Assembly: GCA_031266665.1 (NCBI GenBank)
Contig: JAISAO010000006.1
Span: 1-39,357 of the forward strand
Direction: 5' to 3'
Source: Propionibacteriaceae bacterium
GTDB taxonomy: Bacteria > Actinomycetota > Actinomycetes > Propionibacteriales > Propionibacteriaceae
DNA length: 39,357 nt
Below the pieces are notes generated by a model. It searched no databases. It was not told the origin of the DNA and saw only the letters and a program-made list of their open reading frames with translations. Positions 32,378 to 39,324 of the stretch are shown here, in pieces; position 1 is the first letter of the stretch; each line of letters opens with the position of its first letter. Both the position numbers and the translations under genes were made by a program.

Positions 32378-33097
32378 ATGCGGCTCCGCGCCCACAACGG
32401 CTTCTGGCAGCTGACTGGCCTGCCGCGCGTCTTCCCGATCAGCGTCTACCTGGTGGACGACGACGGTCTGACGCTGATCGACACCGGTCTGCCGGCGATG
32501 GCGCCGGGCGTTCTGGCCGCCGCCAGACGCTTGGGCCGACCGATCCGGCGCATCGTCTTGACCCATGCCCACCGCGATCACGCCGGCGCGCTCGACCGGC
32601 TGGCCGCCGCCCTGCCCCGGGCTGAGGTGGCCTGCTCGGCCCGCGAGGCGGCCGTCCTGGGCGGCGACTTGGCCATCCGCCCGGGCGAGCGGGCCAACGC
32701 GACCGGTCGGCTGCCGGGCCGCTTCGCCCCGGCGACGACTCGGCCGACCCGCCTGGTCGGCGACGGCGACCAACTCGGACCCCTGACCGTCGTGGCCACC
32801 CCGGGGCACACGCCAGGCCATCTGTCGTATTTCCACCAGCCGTCCGGCGCGCTGTTCGCGGGCGACGCCCTGCAGACTCGCGGCGGGCTGGCGGTGGCCG
32901 GGGACCGCCGGCCGCTGTTCCCCTTCGTGGCGGCGGCGACCTGGGACCGGGCAGTGGCGGTCGCCAGCGCCCGGAAGATCGCCGGGCTGCCCATCCGCCA
33001 CTTGGCCACCGCCCACGGCGAGGTTCTGACCGACCCCGCCGCCCGATTGCGGGCCGCCATCGCGCGGGCCGCCAGCCAGACGGCCGCCGATGTCTGA
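32378..33097 (+). CDS. Metallo-beta-lactamase-fold hydrolase
   Basis: 239 residues. THAHRDHAG (62-70) is the HxHxDH metal motif. The remaining ligands appear in TPGHTPGHLSYF, FAGDAL and LATAHGE, in the correct order for the fold. LIDTGLP precedes the motif as usual. The substrate cannot be predicted; members include thioesterases, lactonases and glyoxalase II-like enzymes. AAGGAGG (32361-32367) lies ten bases before the ATG at 32378, which decides the start. Its end overlaps the quinone reductase gene by eight bases, so the two form an operon under the divergent TetR. Confidence 0.9.
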   Translation: MRLRAHNGFWQLTGLPRVFPISVYLVDDDGLTLIDTGLPAMAPGVLAAARRLGRPIRRIVLTHAHRDHAGALDRLAAALPRAEVACSAREAAVLGGDLAIRPGERANATGRLPGRFAPATTRPTRLVGDGDQLGPLTVVATPGHTPGHLSYFHQPSGALFAGDALQTRGGLAVAGDRRPLFPFVAAATWDRAVAVASARKIAGLPIRHLATAHGEVLTDPAARLRAAIARAASQTAADV

Positions 33098-33857
33098 GGT
33101 GGAACAAAGACCCGGCCACGGCCGGGCGGAGGGTCGCGAAGACGTGTTCCCCGCCCCAGGGGCGGCCGACTGGTCGCGGGCGGCCGATTCCGTCCGGCCG
33201 GTCGACAGCGGTCCGACAAGGGTGCTCGTGGTCCTCGGGCATCCCGACCAGGAGAGTTTCAACCGCGCCCTCTTCGACGCCTATGTGTCCTCCCTGCCTT
33301 TGACCTGCGCGGTCGAGCCGTTGCCCCTCGGCGCCTTGGACTTCGACCCCGTGCTGCGCTTCGGCTACCGCCGACGCATGGCCCCGGACCCCGTGATCGA
33401 GCGCAGCCAGCGACTGGTCGCCTGGGCCGACCATCTGACGTTCATCTTCCCCTGCTGGTGGGGCGGCATGCCGGCATTGCTCAAAGGCTGGTTCGACCGC
33501 GTGCTGACCCCTGGATTCGCCTACAACGAGGACAATTCCAGCTTGCTCTCACTCGGCTTCGGCTTCCGCCAACACCTGGCCGGCCGCAGCGCCACCATCA
33601 TCACCACCTACGACGGGCCGCCCTGGTGGTTCAGCCTCATCGGCGTCAGCCCCACCCGCCTGCTGAAACGACAGATCCTGGCCAACTGCGGCATCCGCAC
33701 CACCCAGACCCTCCAGCTCGGCTGGATCGGCAGTCCCAAGAAGGACTCCCCCGAACGCCGCGCCCGCCTGCTGGCCCGCGTGTCCCAGGCGGCGGCCGCC
33801 CTGGACGCCGGGAGGCCTCGCGCCGGCCGGCCCGGCCGACCGCCGGCCAAGGTTTGA
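33090..33857 (+). CDS. NAD(P)H quinone reductase-like flavoprotein (Flavodoxin_2)
   Basis: 255 residues. After a divergent N-terminal stretch of about 42 residues comes RVLVVLGHPDQESFNRALFDAY, the FMN-binding loop of the NQO1/KefF/YwrO group. FIFPCWWGGMPALLKGWFDRVLTPGFAY is the second flavin-contacting signature, and TTYDGPPWWFSLIGVSPTRLLKRQILANCGI completes the fold. It would reduce quinones or similar electrophiles by two electrons. ATG at 33090 overlaps the previous stop. With a TetR regulator and a hydrolase beside it, an inducible detoxification operon is likely. The 232 bases that follow (33858-34089) hold nothing except the next operator and promoter. Confidence 0.9.
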   Translation: MSEVEQRPGHGRAEGREDVFPAPGAADWSRAADSVRPVDSGPTRVLVVLGHPDQESFNRALFDAYVSSLPLTCAVEPLPLGALDFDPVLRFGYRRRMAPDPVIERSQRLVAWADHLTFIFPCWWGGMPALLKGWFDRVLTPGFAYNEDNSSLLSLGFGFRQHLAGRSATIITTYDGPPWWFSLIGVSPTRLLKRQILANCGIRTTQTLQLGWIGSPKKDSPERRARLLARVSQAAAALDAGRPRAGRPGRPPAKV

Positions 33858-34052
33858 TTCGTCAATTCCCAGGATCTGACGCCGTGAACCGGACACGCCG
33901 CCACATCCTTGCCCTAAGCCAGAATCGGCGCGGTTTGACCACACGGCCAGAGATGGGAGCCCGTTCCCGTCGAACAGCGGACGCTCTCCGCCCAGTCACA
34001 CCGAACGAGGCGTTCATCGGCCACAACAGCTGGTCCGGCCCGAGAACTACCT

Positions 34053-34070
34053 TGTCGCACATGTGCGACA
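34053..34070 (+). promoter_or_regulatory. Perfect 18-bp palindromic operator of the Phd-VapC pair
   Basis: TGTCGCACATGTGCGACA is identical to its own reverse complement. It lies immediately upstream of the -10 box TAAGCT (34078-34083), itself six bases before the ATG at 34090, so it covers the -35 region. This fits autorepression by the antitoxin-toxin complex. Confidence 0.8.
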
Positions 34071-34089
34071 GACGTCGTAAGCTAATGAC

Positions 34090-34368
34090 ATGACTGAGCG
34101 ATTGATCGGGATCAGAGAACTCCAACGCGAGGCCTCGCGCGTCGTGCGGTCGGTCGAGGAGGACGGCGCCGCTTACCGCGTGACGGTCCAAGGCCGACCC
34201 ACCCGGGCGGTGTTGGGCGCCGCCCAGCCGCCCCCGCCCGGCGCCAGCCCGGCGCGGGTCCGCGCGTCGGACCTGTACCAGGGCATCACGGCGGAGACGG
34301 CGACCTTCTGGACGGCTGAGATCGACGCCGCCCGCGCGGCCGAGGGACGACCCGGAGATCGGTCCTGA
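34090..34368 (+). CDS. vapB: Phd/YefM-type antitoxin
   Basis: 92 residues. LIGIRELQREASRVVRSVEEDGAAYRVTVQGRPTRAVL (5-42) is the Phd/YefM DNA-binding fold. The rest, from ASDLYQGITAETATFWTAEIDAARA, is the flexible toxin-binding segment. The gene appears leaderless. Its stop overlaps the toxin start (TGATG), which keeps the pair in fixed proportion. It neutralises the PIN toxin and should repress through the palindrome at 34053-34070. Confidence 0.9.
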   Translation: MTERLIGIRELQREASRVVRSVEEDGAAYRVTVQGRPTRAVLGAAQPPPPGASPARVRASDLYQGITAETATFWTAEIDAARAAEGRPGDRS

Positions 34369-34763
34369 TGCGCGTCCTGCTCGACACCAACTTGCTCATC
34401 TGGGACCCCCGCCTCGACTGGCTGCCCCCCGGAGAACATGTGTTGGTGACGGCGGCGCTGTGCTACGCCGAACTGCAAGAGGGCGAGTTCTCCGCCCACG
34501 CGGCCGTGCGGGCGCGCGCCCCGATCCAGTACGCGCGCGCGGTCGAGACCTTCGGACCAGGTCTGCCCTTCGACCACCGGGCGGCGGTCCTGTACCGCGC
34601 GGTCTGCCGGTCCGCGCGCGACGCGGGCCGGTCGGTCGGGCGAGCCCGCCGGGTCGACTTGATGGTCGCAGCGGTGGCGCTGGCGCACGATTGCGCCCTG
34701 GCCACCCGCAACCGAGACGACTTCGCCGGACTGGAGGACATCCTCCCCGTCATCGCCTTGTGA
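34368..34763 (+). CDS. vapC: VapC-type PIN-domain ribonuclease toxin
   Basis: 131 residues, normal PIN length. All four acidic positions are present: D6 in VLLDTNLLI, E35 in CYAELQEGE, D97 in RRVDLMVAAVAL and the aspartates at 117-118 in TRNRDDF. RxxDLMVAA is the tRNA- or rRNA-cutting VapC style. It should cleave structured RNA unless bound by the antitoxin. It overlaps the antitoxin gene by one base. In contrast to the broken locus at 28503 it looks intact. Confidence 0.92.
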   Translation: MRVLLDTNLLIWDPRLDWLPPGEHVLVTAALCYAELQEGEFSAHAAVRARAPIQYARAVETFGPGLPFDHRAAVLYRAVCRSARDAGRSVGRARRVDLMVAAVALAHDCALATRNRDDFAGLEDILPVIAL

Positions 34764-34773
34764 CCATGAGACT

Positions 34774-34875
34774 GAGGGCTTATTCACGGCCAATCCGAGA
34801 CCCTGGCCGAACCCGGCCTGACAATGGGTGTCGCCTGATCGGCCGAGGCTCGCCACCGTGCCGTGAATAAGCCTC
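34774..34875. mobile_element. Short element with terminal inverted repeats
   Basis: GAGGGCTTATTCACGGC (34774-34790) and GCCGTGAATAAGCCTC (34860-34875) are complementary with a single extra base. The 69-base centre has no coding capacity. It lies just behind the vapC stop and could be an insertion-sequence relic, a small MITE or a terminator-like hairpin. It has no T tract. Confidence 0.6.
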
Positions 34876-34948
34876 ACTGAAGGAAATGCCTGTCATCACA
34901 TCGCGAACCGTCCGAACTGACTCGCGCGACAGTGCCGAATCTCCACGG

Positions 34949-36211
34949 TCATGGTCCGAGGCAGCCCAGGGGAATCACATGCACACCGTCGTCGCGGGTG
35001 TAGGCCATGGAGGTGGCGGTGACGACGGCCAGCGCCCGGGGCGGGCGCGAAACCCGGTCCGCCAGCGCGATCAGCGAATGGGCCGCTTTCTCCACCTCGT
35101 GCTCTCCCATTTTGACCTCAATGCCCACCCAATCTCCGGCGCGGTCCTCCAAAACGTAATCGACTTCCAGCCGCCCGTCCATCTCCCGGTAGTGAAACAC
35201 TTGCGCTCTCGCCGCCGCGGAGTAGACCTTGAGCTCATGGGCGACAAGGCTTTCGAATAAGTATCCGGTGGTGTTCAGATCGTCCAGCAGGCGTGCTGGC
35301 CCCAGCCCCAGCAACGACACCGCCAGAGAAACGTCGCCCAAATGCCGTTTGGGCGTGGCCGTCAACCGTTTCGAGGATCGGACGGACGGGTCCCAGGCCG
35401 ACACCTCGTCCACGACACGCATACGCCGTAAAGCGTCGAGATAGTCCGTGGCAGCATATCGGCTCGGACCGACCGCTTCGGAGTCCAGGTCGTCGTGGGC
35501 TCGGCGCAGGATCGTGCTGAGGCTGGCCGGATGGGCGGTGAGTTGCGCGTAGGCCTGGAGGAACCGGCGCACCAGACGCGGATTGCGGGTCACACTCGAC
35601 ACCTCGTCGATGTCATGCTCGATGATCAGATCGAGGTATCCGTCCAAGAACACCTGCGCGGCAGACTGGCTGGCCCCCACCAGATAGGGCCATCCACCGA
35701 CAATCATATGGTCTAAATAATCTCGGAACCCGACCGGGCAGTTCACAGGCTCGGAGCCGACGCCGGCTAGCAGCCCGGCCACCGAGACCCGTGGAGACGC
35801 CGACCGCTTCTCGACCAGGGTCATCGTTCGCATCTCCACCACCGCGAAACGACCGGCGCCGGAGTGTCGCTGGACCGAGTCGTCAGGCGTCGCCGAGCCG
35901 GTCAAGATGAATTGTCCCGGACGCCTCCGGTCGTCGACGGCTCGCCGGACGGCGTCCCACACCCGGGGGACCCGTTGCCACTCGTCCAACAGCCTGGGCG
36001 TGGCCCCGTCCAGAATGAGTCTGGGGTCGAGTAAGGCTCGGCGCTCAGCGTTGGCATCGCTCTCCAGCAGCACCTCGCTGGCAGCCCACCGACGGGCCGT
36101 CTCGGTCTTGCCACAGCCTTTGACCCCTTCGATCAAGACTGCCCCCATGGCGCCCAGCCGGGCGTCCAGAAGGCCGTCCGCGACTCGGGGCAAGTAGTCG
36201 GCCGATGGCAC
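34949..36211 (-). CDS. AAA+ ATPase with DUF4143 domain, copy 2
   Basis: 420 residues. GTG at 36211 is chosen because GGAGG lies six bases before it and because the protein then begins VPSADYLPRVADGLLDARLGAMGAVLIEGVKGCGKT, which lines up with the N-terminus of copy 1. Walker A is GVKGCGKT, LLDEWQRVPRVWDAVR the Walker B region, and GSATPDDSVQRHSGAGRF the sensor. The C-terminal RLEVDYVLEDRAGDWVGIEVKMGEHE is the nuclease-like core, and VIPLGCLGP matches VVPLGLLGL at the end of copy 1. The two copies are clearly related but well diverged, so they are not a recent duplication. Function is unknown. Confidence 0.92.
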   Translation of the reverse strand: MPSADYLPRVADGLLDARLGAMGAVLIEGVKGCGKTETARRWAASEVLLESDANAERRALLDPRLILDGATPRLLDEWQRVPRVWDAVRRAVDDRRRPGQFILTGSATPDDSVQRHSGAGRFAVVEMRTMTLVEKRSASPRVSVAGLLAGVGSEPVNCPVGFRDYLDHMIVGGWPYLVGASQSAAQVFLDGYLDLIIEHDIDEVSSVTRNPRLVRRFLQAYAQLTAHPASLSTILRRAHDDLDSEAVGPSRYAATDYLDALRRMRVVDEVSAWDPSVRSSKRLTATPKRHLGDVSLAVSLLGLGPARLLDDLNTTGYLFESLVAHELKVYSAAARAQVFHYREMDGRLEVDYVLEDRAGDWVGIEVKMGEHEVEKAAHSLIALADRVSRPPRALAVVTATSMAYTRDDGVHVIPLGCLGP

Positions 36212-36220
36212 GATCCCCCT

Positions 36221-36272
36221 CCAATCCACAGTATTCACAGTTTCCAACCAACAGAATACACAGTTGGCGACC
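36221..36272 (-). promoter_or_regulatory. Conserved upstream region of DUF4143 ATPase 2
   Basis: On the minus strand this reads through TGTGTATTCTGTTGG, with TATTCT (36253-36258 on the plus strand AGAATA) as a good -10 box about 45 bases before the GTG. The 52 bases match the orphan sequence at 31339-31390 at 43 positions. Confidence 0.6.
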
Positions 36273-36449
36273 CACATCACACACATCTGGACCGGGCGGA
36301 TCACGGCGCGGCGCGCTCCCTGGGATCAAATGACTGGCTCCCAGCCATGGGCCCGTCCCCACGTCAGGACGACCGTCCGGGCGGCCTCCCGCCGGACCCC
36401 AGAGCCAAATTCTTCTTGTCTATCGGTCCCTCGACGCGGCCCGGGGCGG

Positions 36450-36455
36450 TATAAT
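36450..36455 (+). promoter_or_regulatory. Consensus -10 box of the lysR gene
   Basis: A perfect TATAAT stands eight bases before the ATG at 36464, so the transcript would be leaderless or nearly so. No convincing -35 is seen at 16-18 bases. Confidence 0.6.
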
Positions 36456-36463
36456 GCCCAGTC

Positions 36464-37369
36464 ATGCTCGACCCGGCCAAGGTGTTGGTCTTCCAGGCGG
36501 TGGTGCGCCAGGGGTCGATCTCCGCCGCCGCCCGGACGCTGGGCTGGACTCAGCCGGCCGTATCCCAGCAGATGCGGTCGCTGGAGCGGGCGGCCGGGAC
36601 GCCGCTGTTGGCCCGCAGCTCCAAGGGGGTGACGCCGACCGAGGCCGGGCGGGTGCTGTTGGGCCACGCCGAGGTCATCATCGGCCATCTGGAGGCCGCC
36701 GACGAGGTCTTGCGCCGGTTCGCCAATCTGGAGCGCGGCACCGTCCGACTGACCGCCTTCCCCTCCGCCCTGGCCACCTTGGTGCCGTCGCTGCTGAGTC
36801 GGCTGCGGGCCGCGAGCGGCGCCGAGGTCGAGTTGCTGCTGTCCGAGAACGAGCCGCCGGAGGCCTTGGACGCCTTGCGCGGTGGCGTCGCCGACGTGGC
36901 GCTGACCTTTGTCCACGACGACCTGACCGAGGTCCAAGCCATCCCGGACGATCTGCGCGGCCTCCCGGTGGGCTCGGACGAGGTGGTCGTGATTCTGCCG
37001 GCCGGCGACGCCCGCGGCGGGCAGCCGACGGTGGAACTGGCCCGGCTGGCCGAGGACGATTGGATCGCCGGCTGCGCCCGCTGCCGCAACCATTTGGTGC
37101 ATCAGGCCCACCAGGCCGGTTTCGACCCCCGCATCCGCCACCAGATCGACGACTACGTCACTACCCAAGCGCTGGTGGCCCAAGGGTTGGCGGTGTCAAT
37201 GGTGCCGAGCAGCACGCTGACGGCCTACCGCTACCCCGGGATCGTGGCCCTGGCCACGGCCCATCCCATGCGGCGGCATTTCTACGCCCTCCACCGCCCC
37301 GGGGCCGAGCGGGTGGCCGCCGTCCGACTGGTGATACGTCTGCTGCGGGAGCTGAGCCAGCGGACATAA
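36464..37369 (+). CDS. LysR-family transcriptional regulator
   Basis: 301 residues. VFQAVVRQGSISAAARTLGWTQPAVSQQMRSLERAAGTPLLARSSKGVTPTEAG (9-62) is a complete LysR winged HTH. The substrate-binding domain follows (GTVRLTAFPSALATLVPSLLSRLRA, VVVILPAGD, VAQGLAVSMVP). GCARCRNHLVHQAHQAGF carries two cysteines not usual at that place. It precedes a racemase and a RidA gene in the same direction and may regulate them, or a divergent target outside; the ligand is unknown. Confidence 0.94.
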   Translation: MLDPAKVLVFQAVVRQGSISAAARTLGWTQPAVSQQMRSLERAAGTPLLARSSKGVTPTEAGRVLLGHAEVIIGHLEAADEVLRRFANLERGTVRLTAFPSALATLVPSLLSRLRAASGAEVELLLSENEPPEALDALRGGVADVALTFVHDDLTEVQAIPDDLRGLPVGSDEVVVILPAGDARGGQPTVELARLAEDDWIAGCARCRNHLVHQAHQAGFDPRIRHQIDDYVTTQALVAQGLAVSMVPSSTLTAYRYPGIVALATAHPMRRHFYALHRPGAERVAAVRLVIRLLRELSQRT

Positions 37370-37438
37370 CCGGATTTTATGGTTGGCCCAAGCAGAAGCC
37401 GTCTTCACAGGCCCGCCGCCGCCCATCAGAGTGAGGCC

Positions 37439-38134
37439 GTGAGAACCATTGGCATCATCGGCGGCATGAGCTACCACTCGACCGTCGAGTATTACACCGG
37501 TATCAACAACTTGGTGGCGGAGGCCCTGGGCGGCCACGCCTCAGCCCAGATAATTCTCGACTCGATCAATTTCCAACCGATTCGCGACATGCAGGTGGCC
37601 CAGGCTTGGGACGAGGCCGGTCGGACGCTGGCCTGCCACGGCCAACGACTGCAGGCGGCCGGCGCCGACGCCGTCGCCATCGGCACCAACCTGATGCACA
37701 AAGTGGCCCCGGCGGTCGAAGCGGCCATCGATGTGCCGCTGCTCCACATCGCCGACGCCGTGGCCGCCCAAGCCACCAAGGCCGGGATCAAGCGGCTCGG
37801 CGTCATGGGCACCGGCTGGGTGATGCGGGAGAACTTCTACACCGACCGGCTGGCCCGACACGGCGTGGTCGGCCTGAAAGCCTCGGACCAGGACGCCGAC
37901 TTGGTCGACGGCATCATCTGGGGCGAGCTGACCCGGGGCATCGTCACCGCAGTGGCCCGGGAACAGCTGGTGGGCGTCATCCAACGGCTGCGCCTGGCCG
38001 GGGCCGAGGGCGTCCTGCTGGGCTGCACCGAACTCGACCTGAGCATCGACCAAGCGGTCAGCCCCCTGCCGGTGATCGACTCGACCGCCGCCCACATCGC
38101 CCGGCTGGCCGATTTCGTGCTGGAGCGGGACTAG
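37439..38134 (+). CDS. Aspartate/glutamate racemase family protein
   Basis: 231 residues from GTG at 37439. RTIGIIGGMSYHSTVEYY is the family opening. VAIGTNLMHKVAPA occupies the place of the first catalytic cysteine motif (usually CNT) but has Thr, and GVLLGCTELDL holds the second cysteine. The same Thr/Cys pair is known for E. coli YgeA, which acts on L-Asp and L-Glu, so this is probably a YgeA-like enzyme and not a typical Cys/Cys racemase. It lies between lysR and ridA. Confidence 0.88.
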   Translation: MRTIGIIGGMSYHSTVEYYTGINNLVAEALGGHASAQIILDSINFQPIRDMQVAQAWDEAGRTLACHGQRLQAAGADAVAIGTNLMHKVAPAVEAAIDVPLLHIADAVAAQATKAGIKRLGVMGTGWVMRENFYTDRLARHGVVGLKASDQDADLVDGIIWGELTRGIVTAVAREQLVGVIQRLRLAGAEGVLLGCTELDLSIDQAVSPLPVIDSTAAHIARLADFVLERD

Positions 38135-38159
38135 TAAAGCGTCTAATAGAGTCCTCCCG

Positions 38160-38188
38160 CAGGAGAAGAACTGTACAGGAGAAGAACT
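38160..38188 (+). repeat. Duplicated ribosome-binding segment before ridA
   Basis: CAGGAGAAGAACT occurs at 38160-38172 and, after GTA, at 38176-38188, directly before the ATG at 38189. Both copies carry AGGAG. Only the second has proper spacing to the ATG. Confidence 0.85.
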
Positions 38189-38587
38189 ATGACTGAGAAC
38201 CCACCAGCGGTGGTCGCCATCGCCACGACGGCCGCCCCGGCGGCCATCGGGCCGTACTCGCAGGGCGTCGACACCGGCCAACTGGTGTTCTGCTCGGGGC
38301 AGTTGCCGATCGATCCCGAGACGGGGGCCATCGACGGCGCCACGGCGGCGGCCCAGGCAGAACGTTCGATCAGCAACCTCCAGGCCGTGCTGCGGGCCGC
38401 CGGCCTGTCCTTGGGGCAGGTCGTCAAGACCACCGTCTTCCTGGCCGACATGGCGGACTTCGCGGCCGTCAATGAGGTTTACGCCGCCCGCTTCCCCGGC
38501 CCGGTCAAACCGGCCCGCTCGGCCTTCCAAGTGGCGGCCCTGCCCAAGGGCGCCCTGGTCGAGATCGAGGCCATCGCCATCCGCTGA
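38189..38587 (+). CDS. ridA: RidA-family reactive imine/enamine deaminase
   Basis: 132 residues. AAPAAIGPYSQGV and LVFCSGQLPIDPETG are the N-terminal signature. The catalytic arginine is in KPARSAFQVAALPKGALVEIEAIAIR. RidA hydrolyses the 2-aminoacrylate and imine by-products of pyridoxal-phosphate enzymes, which fits a place next to an amino-acid racemase gene. It works as a cytoplasmic trimer in known cases. It ends one base before a strong terminator. Confidence 0.95.
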   Translation: MTENPPAVVAIATTAAPAAIGPYSQGVDTGQLVFCSGQLPIDPETGAIDGATAAAQAERSISNLQAVLRAAGLSLGQVVKTTVFLADMADFAAVNEVYAARFPGPVKPARSAFQVAALPKGALVEIEAIAIR

Positions 38588-38588
38588 C

Positions 38589-38643
38589 TGCCCTCAACCC
38601 CCCTGGGCCGACCGATTCAGCCGGCCCAGGGGGGTTGAGGGCA
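38589..38643 (+). terminator. Very stable terminator hairpin after ridA
   Basis: Perfect 22-bp arms (38589-38610 and 38622-38643), starting TGCCCTCAACCCCCC, enclose an 11-base loop, two bases after the ridA stop codon. No T tract follows, as is common for high-GC terminators. Confidence 0.8.
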
Positions 38644-38650
38644 CGACGGA

Positions 38651-38735
38651 CCCGGCCGGACGCCCACAGTCCCCCTGCCAACCGTCGCGAGGCGCCGACC
38701 AAGTGACGCCTGCCCGGCCGGACGCCCACAGTCCC
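38651..38735. repeat. Pair of 23-bp direct repeats
   Basis: CCCGGCCGGACGCCCACAGT and three further bases occur at 38651-38673 and identically at 38713-38735, 62 bases apart. The stretch 38644-38865 is intergenic and I see no gene in it. Confidence 0.8.
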
Positions 38736-38794
38736 GCGACCGGCGAGCGCGGTCGCCCGGAGCGCCATCCGGGCGACCGCCCCGGCCCGGACTC

Positions 38795-38849
38795 AGCCCA
38801 GATCCACCGATTCTCGACTGCCGGGCGACCCCATCGGTGGATCTGGGCT
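38795..38849. repeat. 55-bp inverted-repeat element, possible bidirectional terminator
   Basis: AGCCCAGATCCACCGAT (38795-38811) and its exact reverse complement (38833-38849) enclose a 21-base loop. The left end plus four further bases are identical to 32079-32099. It lies between convergent genes, so it may double as a terminator. Confidence 0.75.
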
Positions 38850-38865
38850 CAACGCGGGCGCGGCC

Positions 38866-39324
38866 TCAGCGTCGGACCAGGCGGGCGGTGGGGAAGAGAT
38901 ATTCCAACTCGGCCGTGAAACGGTCCAAGAAGTCGCCGTACGGGGCCGTCCCGTAGACGTGCGGGGCGATCCGGAGGACGAGTTTAGACGGCCCCGAGGC
39001 GACTCCCCCGCTCCTCCGAGACCGGTTCGCGCCGATGACGCCGACCGTCAGACGGTTGCCCGACAGGCGCACCTCCACGACCAGATCGGGCTCTTTCCCC
39101 AGGAACAGGTCGCTGACGCTGAACGTTCTGGCCCGCTGTCCGCCGGACTCGAGGAAGCCCAACTCAATGCGACCGGCGGCCTCGTCCAGCTCGACTATTC
39201 TGACGGTCGCGCCCCCCATGGCCGCGACCACGCCATCGACCACCTCCCTGACTTGGGCGAAATTGAAGCTGCCCGTGGCGGCGACGCCATGACCCACTTT
39301 ACTATTAGTCAAACTTCTATCCAT
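38866..39324 (-). CDS. Hypothetical protein of about 152 residues
   Basis: I do not recognise the family. From ATG at 39324 the protein begins MDRSLTNSKVGHGVAATGSF; a TTG at 39336 and later starts are possible. TACATT ten bases before the ATG could be a -10 box. The predicted fold alternates helices and strands (FAQVREVVDGVVAAMGGATVRIVELD, RIELGFLESGG, LVVEVRLSGNRLTVGVIGAN). No signal peptide or membrane segment is seen. The C-terminus YGDFLDRFTAELEYLFPTARLVRR looks like an amphipathic helix. Expression is convergent with ridA. The window ends 33 bases beyond this start. Confidence 0.65.
   Translation of the reverse strand: MDRSLTNSKVGHGVAATGSFNFAQVREVVDGVVAAMGGATVRIVELDEAAGRIELGFLESGGQRARTFSVSDLFLGKEPDLVVEVRLSGNRLTVGVIGANRSRRSGGVASGPSKLVLRIAPHVYGTAPYGDFLDRFTAELEYLFPTARLVRR

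Noticed and set aside
36212-36304. Longer N-terminus for DUF4143 ATPase 2
   Set aside because: It would lie in the conserved upstream repeat; the GTG at 36211 has a ribosome site and matches the start of ATPase 1.
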